Origin: Synergistota bacterium
GTDB taxonomy: Bacteria > Synergistota > JAGHAJ01
Assembly: GCA_021161545.1 (NCBI GenBank)
Contig: JAGHAJ010000156.1
Coordinates: 1-8,770 of the forward strand
Reading direction: 5' to 3'
DNA length: 8,770 nt
The notes beneath the pieces were generated by a model. That model was not told where the DNA came from, did not search any database, and saw nothing but the letters and a program-made list of their open reading frames with translations. This document shows, in pieces, positions 1-5,785 of the stretch. The first letter of the stretch is position 1; each line of letters begins with the position of its first letter. The position numbers and the translations under genes are program-made.

Positions 1-3
1 ATC

Positions 4-33
4 TTGACAACCATACCATCCTCGTTGTAAAAT
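4..33 (+). promoter_or_regulatory. Promoter of the tRNA cluster
   Basis: A perfect -35 box TTGACA (4-9) is followed after 18 nt by a -10-like TAAAAT (28-33). The expected transcription start is near base 40, only a few bases before the first tRNA (43), so the 5' leader to be removed is very short. This is the strongest consensus -35 in the window, as expected for a stable-RNA promoter. The spacing and boxes are read directly; promoter activity is inferred. Confidence 0.75.
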
Positions 34-42
34 CTAAGTCGT

Positions 43-120
43 CGGGGCGTGGCGCAGTCTGGGTAGCGCACCTGCTTTGGGAGCAGGGGGTCGAAGGTTC
101 AAATCCTTTCGCCCCGACCA
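43..120 (+). tRNA. tRNA-Pro (anticodon UGG)
   Basis: A complete cloverleaf can be folded. The acceptor arms CGGGGCG (43-49) and CGCCCCG (110-116) pair fully. The anticodon stem CCTGC/GCAGG encloses the loop TTTGGGA, which gives anticodon TGG. The T arm is GAAGG/CCTTT around TTCAAAT. The discriminator base is A117 and CCA is encoded at 118-120. It is the first gene of a five-tRNA cluster; the next tRNA starts after only 2 nt. Confidence 0.97.
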
Positions 121-122
121 GG

Positions 123-199
123 GCGGGAATAGCTCAGTTGGCTAGAGCATCAGCCTTCCAAGCTGAGGGTCGCGGGTTCGAGTCCCGTTTCCCGCTCCA
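123..199 (+). tRNA. tRNA-Gly (anticodon UCC)
   Basis: The acceptor arms GCGGGAA (123-129) and TTCCCGC (189-195) pair perfectly. The anticodon loop CTTCCAA gives TCC, decoding GGA/GGG. The discriminator is U196, usual for bacterial tRNA-Gly, and CCA is encoded at 197-199. It is separated by 2 nt from tRNA-Pro and 8 nt from tRNA-Arg, so all five tRNAs are probably cut from one precursor. Confidence 0.97.
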
Positions 200-207
200 G
201 TTGATGG

Positions 208-284
<77 letters not shown>

Positions 285-287
285 GAC

Positions 288-365
288 GGTGGACGTAGCT
301 CAATTGGTTAGAGCTCTGGACTGTGGCTCCAGTGGGTGGGAGTTCGAGTCTCCTCGTCCACCCCA
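288..365 (+). tRNA. tRNA-His (anticodon GUG)
   Basis: The acceptor arms GTGGACG (289-295) and CGTCCAC (355-361) pair fully. The anticodon loop CTGTGGC gives GTG. Two histidine identity features are visible: an encoded extra G at the -1 position (288) opposite discriminator C362, and encoded CCA at 363-365. The interval given includes the G-1 residue. The T stem has one G-U pair at its base. The downstream spacer to tRNA-Lys is 9 nt. Confidence 0.96.
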
Positions 366-374
366 GTAGAAAGT

Positions 375-450
375 GGGTCGTTAGCTCAACTGGTAGAGCA
401 CCTGACTCTTAATCAGGGGGTTACAGGTTCGATTCCTGTACGACCCACCA
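375..450 (+). tRNA. tRNA-Lys (anticodon CUU)
   Basis: The acceptor arms GGGTCGT (375-381) and ACGACCC (440-446) pair perfectly. The anticodon stem CCTGA/TCAGG encloses CTCTTAA, giving CTT, which decodes AAG. The discriminator is A447 and CCA is encoded at 448-450. It is the last tRNA of the cluster. A run of five T follows directly (451-455), and the stop codon of the opposing folT-like gene lies 3 nt away, so there is almost no room for a separate terminator. Confidence 0.96.
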
Positions 451-453
451 TTT

Positions 454-990
454 TTATGCTCTCATGGAAAGGCCACTTGCTGTACGGTGCCATGCCTTCT
501 TGATAATCAGAGATATCAGGAAGGGATACAGAAACAGGTAGAATGGAAAGGCAACAGCACGGGGTATCAAGAGAAAGCTGTAAGGCATGTGGAATATTGT
601 GTGCAACAGGTAAGGTATAAGCACCATTGACACAATACTAACTCCCACGGCATTCGAGACAAATATGTGCCAGAATTTAAAACTCTTCCTAAATATATAT
701 TTATGGACTGCAGAGGGTATCCATCCTTTCAAAGCAGCCGTCAAAGTGAAGTATGGAATATATGGTCCCATTGGACTTATAGAATAGCCCACTATATCTG
801 AAATAGCGCCTACAAAGAGTGCATCAATGGGTTCAAACATAAAACCCGCTAATATGAGTGGGAGCATACCTATGCCAATCCTTACACCTTCCACACCAAA
901 TATCGTAAGTCTTATAGAGAAAAACCTCGTCAATATTATCGACAATGCAATAAGCATACCGTCAATAGCTACCCTTTTCGTTTTACTCAT
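454..990 (-). CDS. folT: FolT-like ECF transporter S component
   Basis: Small integral membrane protein of 178 residues, the usual size of substrate-binding S components of energy-coupling-factor vitamin transporters. About six hydrophobic segments can be seen (roughly residues 8-24, 36-55, 57-70, 78-95, 108-130, 140-163). Features matching the folate-type family are the basic N terminus, the RIGIGMLPLILAG stretch (37-49), the AISDIVGYSISPMGPYIPYFTL region (62-83) and the basic C-terminal tail. It would bind folate (or a related vitamin) in the membrane and use an EcfT/EcfA energising module encoded elsewhere, as none is present here. The start at 990 was chosen because AAGGA lies 9 nt upstream. 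An in-frame ATG at 1008 has no comparable ribosome site, and a still longer frame would run through the promoter. The family call is fairly sure; folate as the substrate is inferred. Confidence 0.85.
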   Translation of the reverse strand: MSKTKRVAIDGMLIALSIILTRFFSIRLTIFGVEGVRIGIGMLPLILAGFMFEPIDALFVGAISDIVGYSISPMGPYIPYFTLTAALKGWIPSAVHKYIFRKSFKFWHIFVSNAVGVSIVSMVLIPYLLHTIFHMPYSFLLIPRAVAFPFYLFLYPFLISLIIKKAWHRTASGLSMRA

Positions 991-1027
991 CCTATCACTT
1001 CCTTCCATATAGGCTAAACTATATGTA

Positions 1028-1033
1028 ATTATA
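1028..1033 (-). promoter_or_regulatory. Extended -10 promoter of folT-like gene
   Basis: On the minus strand a perfect TATAAT (1033 to 1028) is preceded by TGG, forming an extended -10 (TGnTATAAT). No convincing -35 box lies 16-18 nt upstream. The predicted start near 1021 leaves a leader of only about 30 nt before the ATG at 990, too short for a tetrahydrofolate riboswitch. The same 13-base core TGTGGTATAATTA recurs at the promoter near 4950. Confidence 0.65.
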
Positions 1034-1081
1034 CCACAAAACACCAAAAAATTCTGCATAGAATTAAGATAAATTGTGATG

Positions 1082-1087
1082 TAAAAT
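1082..1087 (+). promoter_or_regulatory. Probable -10 box of the mocA-cobO operon
   Basis: TAAAAT at 1082-1087 is the best -10-like hexamer before the operon on the plus strand. There is no clear -35, so support is weak. It would start transcription near 1094, about 20 nt before the ATG at 1115 and just before the Shine-Dalgarno sequence. It diverges from the folT promoter in the same 124-nt gap (991-1114). That gap has no room for a cobalamin riboswitch. Confidence 0.4.
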
Positions 1088-1114
1088 GTCTGATAAGGAG
1101 GGAAATAACAAGCG

Positions 1115-1720
1115 ATGATAAGTGGAATACTGCTATGTGCAGGCGAATCCAAAAGAATGGGAAAGGAAAAGCTACTACTACCGTTTGGTAGTAACACTGT
1201 AATAGGACACGTATTAAAGCAATACACAAATTCACACCTCAGAGAGGTAATAGTAGTAGTAGGTGCCAACAGAAATAAGCTTCTACCACACATAATAAAA
1301 GAAAAACACCCTAAGTTAAAAATCGCAATAAATGAAAATTACAGATACGGAATGCTATCTTCCCTCCAAGAAGGCATTAAAGTGGCTGGAAATTCAAACG
1401 CCTACATGGTGGGCCTTGGAGACATGCCTCTCATATGCACAGAGATAATAAACCACCTCCTCCTCTACTACAGAGACAACAAAATCGTGCAACCAGTTTA
1501 TAACAACATAAAAGGTAAACCCGTAATATTCCCTTCAAATCTAAGAAACGAAATACTCTCGGAAGACCCCATAGGCAAAAGTCCAAGAGATATAGTAAAG
1601 AAACATCCAGATATGGTAGAACTGGTAGAGATCCCGTATAAAGAAATAATCATAGACATGGACACTATTGAAGACTACAATAAAATAAGAACACTGTATA
1701 AGGAGGTAAAGCGATGCTGA
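1115..1720 (+). CDS. mocA: MocA-like nucleotidyltransferase (Mo-cofactor type)
   Basis: A 201-residue cytosolic protein of the GT-A-fold MobA/MocA nucleotidyltransferase family. The N-terminal nucleotide-binding signature LCAGESKRMGKEKLLLPFG is at 7-25, the metal-binding GLGDMP at 100-105, the KGKPVIFP loop at 133-140 and DMDTIED near the C terminus (181-187). MocA attaches CMP to molybdopterin to give the cytosine-dinucleotide cofactor of xanthine-dehydrogenase-type enzymes. The segment usually carrying GDxGAR reads SEDPIGKSPRDI (149-160), so it is a divergent member. The GGAGGG ribosome site at 1097-1102 lies 12 nt before the ATG, a little far. Its end overlaps the corrinoid adenosyltransferase gene by 7 nt. 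A CobY-like guanylyltransferase acting in cobamide synthesis is an alternative suggested only by that neighbour; the sequence favours MocA. Confidence 0.75.
   Translation: MISGILLCAGESKRMGKEKLLLPFGSNTVIGHVLKQYTNSHLREVIVVVGANRNKLLPHIIKEKHPKLKIAINENYRYGMLSSLQEGIKVAGNSNAYMVGLGDMPLICTEIINHLLLYYRDNKIVQPVYNNIKGKPVIFPSNLRNEILSEDPIGKSPRDIVKKHPDMVELVEIPYKEIIIDMDTIEDYNKIRTLYKEVKRC
1700..1707 (+). promoter_or_regulatory. Shine-Dalgarno site of cobO inside mocA
   Basis: AAGGAGGT is a full-length anti-16S complement, 6 nt before the ATG at 1714. It lies within the last codons of mocA, so the two proteins are probably made from one message with translational coupling, the second at high efficiency. Confidence 0.8.
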
Positions 1721-2238
1721 AAAAAGGACTGGTGCAAGTGTACACGGGAAATGGAAAAGGCAAGACAACTGCAGCGATGGGGTTAGCACTCAGAGCCATT
1801 GGAAGCGGTATGAAGGTGTGTATGATTCAATTCATGAAGGGCAGGATAAACTATGGAGAGCTTGAAGGCACAAAACATTTACCCGGTTTTGACATAGTAC
1901 AGTTTGGCAGACCAGAGTTCGTCGATAAGAATAAACCCCTACCTATAGATATAGAAGAAGCAAAAAAGGGATTGAAATACGCAGAGGAAATCATAGAAAA
2001 AAGAGAATACGATGTAGTTATACTGGACGAGATAAATGTTGCAGTGGACTTCAATCTCCTTAACAAGGAAGAAGTACTGAAAGTCATAGACAAAAAAGGA
2101 GAAAACACAGAGATAATATTAACTGGAAGATATGCACCAAAGGAATTCATAGAAAGGGCAGACCTTGTCACCGAGATGAGGGAGATAAAACACCCTTACC
2201 AAAAAGGCATTCCAGCAAGGAAAGGCATTGAATTCTAA
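1714..2238 (+). CDS. cobO: Cob(I)alamin / corrinoid adenosyltransferase (CobA/CobO/BtuR)
   Basis: A complete 174-residue cytosolic enzyme that transfers the 5'-deoxyadenosyl group of ATP to reduced corrinoid, forming the Co-C bond of adenosylcobalamin. Family hallmarks are all present: the P-loop GNGKGKTT at 12-19, QFMKG at 39-43, the Walker-B-like VVILDE at 101-106, LTGRYAP at 136-142, DLVTEM at 150-155 and the C-terminal KHPYQKGIPARKGIEF (159-174). The start is fixed by AAGGAGGT 6 nt upstream. It is the second gene of an operon with the MocA-like gene, overlapping by 7 nt, so corrinoid and Mo-cofactor chemistry are co-expressed. Its stop codon interleaves with that of the convergent DMT gene. 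It can serve either salvage or de novo synthesis; no other cobamide gene is in the window. Confidence 0.95.
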   Translation: MLKKGLVQVYTGNGKGKTTAAMGLALRAIGSGMKVCMIQFMKGRINYGELEGTKHLPGFDIVQFGRPEFVDKNKPLPIDIEEAKKGLKYAEEIIEKREYDVVILDEINVAVDFNLLNKEEVLKVIDKKGENTEIILTGRYAPKEFIERADLVTEMREIKHPYQKGIPARKGIEF

Positions 2239-3134
2239 CAAACAAGAAACATTATTATTCCAATAGTAGTTAAAGATACACCTAACCATACTGGGAGAGT
2301 GCTTCTTTCCTTAAGGAAAGCAATAGCTAATATCGTACCTATAAACGGAGTTGAGGAAGATATAGGAGTAGCAATAGAAGCAGGTATAATAGAAAGTGAA
2401 AGTGTAAAGAATATTGTTCCAACAGCTGTTCCAAGTATTCCTGCAATAGTAGCTTCCAACCAGACAAGAGGATGGTGAGGGAGCTCGTATCTACTTTTGT
2501 ACCAGACAAAATATATAATCCACATAACTGTAGTAAGGATAAGAAGCCTTATAAACGTGAGACCCACAGGTGGTAAATAATTTGTGGTTATCTTAAGCAT
2601 TATTATGCTTGCCGTCCACATAAAGTTTGCAGTAACTGCAAATACTACACCAACCCAATGCCCCCTCTTGTCAAAGACTGCATCATTTTTCTCCTCTCTT
2701 GTAGGTTTTGACAATAAATATATACCAAGCACTATCAATGTAGTAGCAGAAATCATCAACAATGTGATTTTCTCCATAAATACATAAGAAGAAAATGCCA
2801 TCACAATTATTGGATACAAGGAAGCGAGAGGCATGGCTCGCGAGACACCAATCTTGTGAATAGCCATTATATACAGAGTATCACCCACAAGAAACGCAAG
2901 TAATGAGGACAAAAACAAATAGAGCCACACAACTGTAGGCAAGTTAGCAAGCATACTGGATGTAATCTGGGAACCAGAAAACAGAATATAAACAGCCAAG
3001 AATGTAACACCACCAGTAGTCCTGACAATATTAACGGTAAAAGCAGGATATTTATTCGCTATCCTCTTGTACAAAAGTGCAGCGACAGCCCAGCATAAAG
3101 CTGCCAAAAAGGAAAAAAACTCTCCCTTTATCAT
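2235..3134 (-). CDS. EamA/DMT-family membrane transporter
   Basis: A 299-residue inner-membrane protein with about ten hydrophobic helices in two similar halves (roughly 3-140 and 155-298), the layout of drug/metabolite-superfamily EamA proteins. Family-like features include the WAVAALLYKR start of helix 1, the SRAMPLASLYPII stretch of the first half and the corresponding ASIATPISSSTPFI of the second, each followed by an acidic-basic turn (MEKIT, LKERS). These carriers usually export or import small metabolites; the substrate cannot be told from sequence. The start at 3134 is chosen because GAGGTGG lies about 5 nt upstream. The open frame continues to 3278 but would run through this gene's own promoter and into the divergent NRAMP gene. 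The stop TAG shares four bases with the stop of cobO. Confidence 0.88.
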   Translation of the reverse strand: MIKGEFFSFLAALCWAVAALLYKRIANKYPAFTVNIVRTTGGVTFLAVYILFSGSQITSSMLANLPTVVWLYLFLSSLLAFLVGDTLYIMAIHKIGVSRAMPLASLYPIIVMAFSSYVFMEKITLLMISATTLIVLGIYLLSKPTREEKNDAVFDKRGHWVGVVFAVTANFMWTASIIMLKITTNYLPPVGLTFIRLLILTTVMWIIYFVWYKSRYELPHHPLVWLEATIAGILGTAVGTIFFTLSLSIIPASIATPISSSTPFIGTILAIAFLKERSTLPVWLGVSLTTIGIIMFLVC

Positions 3135-3175
3135 CGAGACCACCTCATCGATAGTATAATCCAAGCAATGCCAAA

Positions 3176-3203
3176 AGTATATACTCACAAAGCATAAAGT
3201 CAA
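3176..3203 (-). promoter_or_regulatory. Promoter of the DMT transporter gene
   Basis: On the minus strand TTGACT (3203 to 3198) is followed after 16 nt by TATACT (3181 to 3176). The predicted start near 3169 leaves a leader of about 35 nt. The -35 box lies where a -35 for the divergent NRAMP promoter would fall, so the two promoters probably share or compete for the same DNA face. Confidence 0.6.
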
Positions 3204-3216
3204 TAGAGATTGAATG

Positions 3217-3225
3217 TGATATAAT
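3217..3225 (+). promoter_or_regulatory. Extended -10 promoter of the NRAMP gene
   Basis: TGATATAAT (3217-3225) is an extended -10 with a perfect TATAAT hexamer and no recognisable -35. Transcription would start near 3232, about 23 nt before the ATG at 3255. That leader is too short for a yybP-ykoY manganese riboswitch. No Fur or MntR operator was recognised with confidence. Confidence 0.6.
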
Positions 3226-3254
3226 GCAGAAAAGTGCTGTGCTGGAGCATAAAT

Positions 3255-4475
3255 ATGAAAAATAGGCATGCCTTTCATATCATTTTGAGATTTCTGGGGC
3301 CAGGATTCTTAATTACCATAGGTTTCATAGACCCAGGAAACTGGGCAACAAACATAGCAGGCGGAGCTGAATTTGGATACTCACTATTGTGGGTTATAAC
3401 GGTAAGTACTTTCATACTGATACTCATACAGAGTATGGCAGCAAGGTTGGGTATTGCAACAGGAAAATCATTAGCTGTAAACATAAGAGAAAAGTTTCCG
3501 AGAGAAATATCCATTGTTATAGGGATAACCATCATAACTGCATGCGTGGCAACGGATATTGCTGAGCTCGTTGGCAGTGCCATAGGATTCAAACTGCTTT
3601 TTAATCTCCCTCTTTGGGCTGGGGCTGGAATAACGGTAGTATTAGAGATATTCTTCATCGTCACTCAAAGATACCACCGATTGGAGAAGTTCATCATCTC
3701 CTTCTTGGGTATTATATCTTTATGTTATTTAATAGAGATATTTATTGTAAAGCCCGAATGGACAAAAGTGATACCGGCAATGGTGGTGCCAACAGTAAAC
3801 TCCAGGAACATCTACATAATAATGGGAATCCTGGGTGCAGTTGTGATGCCTCACAACATATTCCTGCACTCAAATATCATACACAGCAGACAATGGGGGA
3901 AAACAGAAGAAGAAAAGAGAGCACTGATAAAATACGAAAGACTGGATACAAGTATAGCCATGTGGGTAGGGTGGGCTGTGAACTCTTCCATGATAATAGT
4001 GGCTGCATCTGTATTCTTCAAAAACGGCATAAAAGTAAACAGCATACAGCAGGCGGCAGCAACACTTACTCCATTAGCAGGATGTCTATCCAGCACATTA
4101 TTTGCAATAGCACTGGCATTTGCTGGCATCTCATCATCCATCACATCCTCTATGGCAGAGATAAATGTAATAACTGGATTTATGGGCAAACCCGAGGACC
4201 CATCAACCACAATATACCGCGTATCTGCATTTATCACTGCCATACCTTCCTTCGTCGTTATCTTACTTGGCATAGATACATTCAAACTACTCATATTCAG
4301 CCAGGTGATACTCAGCATTCAACTTCCGTTCACTCTTATACCTCTACTAATACTATGTAGAAGTAGGGAGATAATGGGAAACCTCAGAAGTAACGCAACA
4401 GAATTTCTCCTTGCAATTGCAGTCTCCACACTGGTAACAGGACTGAACATCTACCTCGTAAAGAGCCTATTTTAA
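3255..4475 (+). CDS. mntH: NRAMP-family divalent metal transporter (MntH type)
   Basis: A 406-residue polytopic membrane protein, close to the usual MntH length, expected to bring Mn2+ or Fe2+ (and possibly Co2+/Ni2+/Cd2+) into the cell with protons. Both metal-site motifs are intact: DPGN at 26-29 in helix 1, and A195/M198 in the helix-6 motif AVVMPHN (195-201) followed by IFLHS. Retention of the methionine argues against the Mg-transporting NRMT branch. About eleven hydrophobic segments can be counted. The start at ATG 3255 is preferred because GGAG lies 7 nt upstream; a GTG at 3234 would add seven residues but sits on the transcription start. It is transcribed divergently from the DMT gene, and its last codons and stop overlap the convergent USP gene. 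Metal preference is inferred from motifs only. Confidence 0.94.
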   Translation: MKNRHAFHIILRFLGPGFLITIGFIDPGNWATNIAGGAEFGYSLLWVITVSTFILILIQSMAARLGIATGKSLAVNIREKFPREISIVIGITIITACVATDIAELVGSAIGFKLLFNLPLWAGAGITVVLEIFFIVTQRYHRLEKFIISFLGIISLCYLIEIFIVKPEWTKVIPAMVVPTVNSRNIYIIMGILGAVVMPHNIFLHSNIIHSRQWGKTEEEKRALIKYERLDTSIAMWVGWAVNSSMIIVAASVFFKNGIKVNSIQQAAATLTPLAGCLSSTLFAIALAFAGISSSITSSMAEINVITGFMGKPEDPSTTIYRVSAFITAIPSFVVILLGIDTFKLLIFSQVILSIQLPFTLIPLLILCRSREIMGNLRSNATEFLLAIAVSTLVTGLNIYLVKSLF

Positions 4476-4501
4476 CCCCTTATCAGGAGTATAGGCTTTT
4501 T
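4461..4501 (+). terminator. Terminator-like hairpin at the NRAMP/USP convergence
   Basis: AGCCTAT (4464-4470) can pair with ATAGGCT (4491-4497), and A4461, A4462 and G4463 could extend the stem into the T run 4497-4501. The 20-nt loop contains a small CCT/AGG helix. The T tract follows on the plus strand, so it best suits the NRAMP transcript; on the minus strand the bases after the stem are only moderately T-rich. Both arms are coding: the 5' arm holds the last NRAMP codons and the 3' arm the KKPI codons of the USP gene. Confidence 0.55.
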
Positions 4502-4870
4502 CACACGATGCTTAACTGCATTAGAGACACTACCAAGAACAAAGTCTGCTATCCCTTTATGCCCATGCGTAGCCATTGCAACAAGGTCGCAATCAGACTC
4601 CTCTATTTTCCTCAATACCTCTGGAACAGGTTCTCCTTCTGCCATAGAGAAAATCACATCAATGCCAGCCCTTCTCAGGAACTCTACACCATCTTCTAAA
4701 CACTTTTGTGCTTTTGTGAGCATAAATCTTCTCTGGTCTAATGTGTGTGCATGCACCACATGAAACAAACATACTTTTGAAGAGTGTATCTTAGCAAGTT
4801 CCCTTATATGCCTTAGTATAGCATCATCTACAGGAGAACAATCAAGCAACACAAGAATGCTCTCGTACAT
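4472..4870 (-). CDS. Universal stress protein (UspA family, ATP-binding type)
   Basis: A 132-residue single-domain USP. It begins with the typical beta strand and loop YESILVLLDCS (2-12, D10 being the conserved nucleotide-site acidic residue). The ATP-loop near its end is A100-TH-G103-9x-G113-S114, matching G-2x-G-9x-G-S apart from alanine at the first glycine, a common substitution. It closes with VKKPILLIRG. Such proteins act in the cytosol as ATP-binding stress or regulatory factors; the partner is unknown. Start choice: an ATG at 4876 abuts AGGAGG with no spacing, while the ATG at 4870 has that site exactly 6 nt upstream and fits the family N terminus, so 4870 is preferred. The stop interleaves with that of the NRAMP gene. 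Confidence 0.92.
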   Translation of the reverse strand: MYESILVLLDCSPVDDAILRHIRELAKIHSSKVCLFHVVHAHTLDQRRFMLTKAQKCLEDGVEFLRRAGIDVIFSMAEGEPVPEVLRKIEESDCDLVAMATHGHKGIADFVLGSVSNAVKHRVKKPILLIRG

Positions 4871-4901
4871 TCTCATCCTCCTCTAAATCTATTCACTCTT
4901 C

Positions 4902-4931
4902 ATATTACATCAAATCTTCCCAAAAAGTCAA
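4902..4931 (-). promoter_or_regulatory. Promoter of the USP gene
   Basis: On the minus strand TTGACT (4931 to 4926) and TAATAT (4907 to 4902) are separated by 18 nt. The start is predicted near 4895, about 25 nt before the ATG at 4870. The -35 abuts the position expected for a -35 of the divergent propeller-gene promoter. Confidence 0.55.
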
Positions 4932-4950
4932 AACTAAAATCGAGTATCTG

Positions 4951-4959
4951 TGGTATAAT
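4951..4959 (+). promoter_or_regulatory. Extended -10 promoter of the propeller-protein gene
   Basis: TGGTATAAT (4951-4959) is an extended -10 with a perfect hexamer and no clear -35. Transcription would start near 4966, only about 14 nt before the ATG, so the message would begin almost at its ribosome site GAGGGGG. Confidence 0.65.
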
Positions 4960-4979
4960 TAGCGCAGAGGGGGTCTGAT

Positions 4980-5768
4980 ATGGTCAAAGTGGTATTTTCC
5001 ATGTTTCTGATAATAAGTGGAATCATCCACCCAGAAAGTACATTTTACACTCCAGCCACCGGCTTGTTCATCTCAGAGATAGGAAGGTTCAACTATACGG
5101 ATGGAAAAATCACACATGTAAGGAGTCTTACAAATCCAAAGGCTGAAACAGTTCTATCCAAGCTCATGGACCCAAAGGGTATAACCCTATACCAGAACAA
5201 GTTGTGGATAGCAGATGTGAAAAGGCTACTAATACTGGATATCCGAACCAACAGAGTCTCTTCCATTGAAGGCAAGCTGTTCTCACCACATCCAGAGTTC
5301 TTAAACGATATATGCCAGGTGAATAATTCTATATATGTATCAGATACAAAGAAAAACGTTGTGTATAAAGTGAAAGGCGGAAAGGCAATAAAAACCCTAT
5401 CTATCCAAGCTCCTAATGGTATCTCCTACAATAACAATACAAGGAATACCTATATCGCCACATTCACAAAGCCCGGTAGAATACTCCAGATAAAGGGGAA
5501 ATCTGTAAAAAAGATATACGAATCAACATCCATCAGTGGAGCAGATGGTCTAACACTCTGGAAACAAAAGCACATTATTTTTGTATCTGGATTTCTCTCT
5601 GGTAATATACTGGCTATCTCTCTCAAAGACAGAAGAATTGTAGGAAACATATATGGCCTCTTTAATCCTGCAGACATATTCTTTAGTGAAGAGCAAAAAA
5701 TACTATTCGTGCCAGAGATGGGAAAAAACAGAATCCTTATATACAAAGTAAGCATAAGGGGAAGCTAA
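4980..5768 (+). CDS. Probable exported six-bladed beta-propeller protein (SMP-30/NHL-like)
   Basis: A 262-residue protein. A short hydrophobic stretch (about 4-16) after one lysine suggests a signal peptide or membrane anchor, followed by a repeat-rich body. About six blade-like repeats begin with a Gly/Asp-Ile or -Leu turn: near 28, then DPKGI (64-68), NDI (109-111), PNGI (145-148), ADGL (188-191) and PADI (230-233). These are followed by short strands such as LWIAD (75-79), IYVSD (118-122) and ILFVPE (241-246). This is the pattern of SMP-30/gluconolactonase and NHL propellers. No specific enzyme motif is certain, so a lactonase activity is not claimed; a binding or structural role at the cell surface is equally possible. 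The ATG at 4980 has GAGGGGG 6 nt upstream. The gene is monocistronic, and its stop interleaves with that of the convergent cooC-like gene. Confidence 0.75.
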   Translation: MVKVVFSMFLIISGIIHPESTFYTPATGLFISEIGRFNYTDGKITHVRSLTNPKAETVLSKLMDPKGITLYQNKLWIADVKRLLILDIRTNRVSSIEGKLFSPHPEFLNDICQVNNSIYVSDTKKNVVYKVKGGKAIKTLSIQAPNGISYNNNTRNTYIATFTKPGRILQIKGKSVKKIYESTSISGADGLTLWKQKHIIFVSGFLSGNILAISLKDRRIVGNIYGLFNPADIFFSEEQKILFVPEMGKNRILIYKVSIRGS

Positions 5769-5785
5769 GATTTTTCTGCCTCCCC
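5758..5785. other. Inverted repeat spanning the propeller/cooC stop codons
   Basis: GGGGAAGC (5758-5765) faces GCCTCCCC (5778-5785), complementary except for one A-C position, around a loop that can form an inner AGA/TCT helix. The repeat covers the shared stop codons of the two convergent genes. No good T run follows on either strand, so termination activity is only a possibility. Confidence 0.35.

Noticed and set aside
991-1114. Possible tetrahydrofolate or cobalamin riboswitch before folT or mocA-cobO
   Set aside because: The predicted leaders are only about 20-30 nt, and no conserved riboswitch core can be seen.
991-1293. Upstream extension of the folT-like reading frame by about 100 residues on the minus strand
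   Set aside because: It would run through the TATAAT promoter and deep into the mocA-like gene; the ATG at 990 has a good ribosome site and gives the normal family length.
2200-2260. Terminator at the cobO/DMT convergence
   Set aside because: Only 4-bp stems and repeated AAAGGCATT segments were found, with no convincing hairpin and T tract on either strand.
2305-2320. Perfect 16-bp palindrome CTTTCCTTAAGGAAAG within the DMT gene
   Set aside because: It encodes the ordinary FLKERS turn of EamA proteins, has no T tract and would leave only a four-base loop in RNA; most likely chance, though it is near the cobO/DMT convergence.
3155-3160. A second plus-strand TATAAT upstream of the NRAMP gene
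   Set aside because: It has no TG extension or -35, and is about 95 nt from the start inside the DMT leader; the element at 3217-3225 is better placed.
3135-3278. N-terminal extension of the DMT reading frame
   Set aside because: It crosses this gene's own promoter and the start of the divergent NRAMP gene; the ATG at 3134 has GAGGTGG correctly placed.
3614-4360. A 248-codon open frame on the plus strand within the NRAMP gene
   Set aside because: The translation lacks domain character, is rich in His/Asn/Lys and wholly overlaps a clear NRAMP coding region in another frame; it is a shadow.
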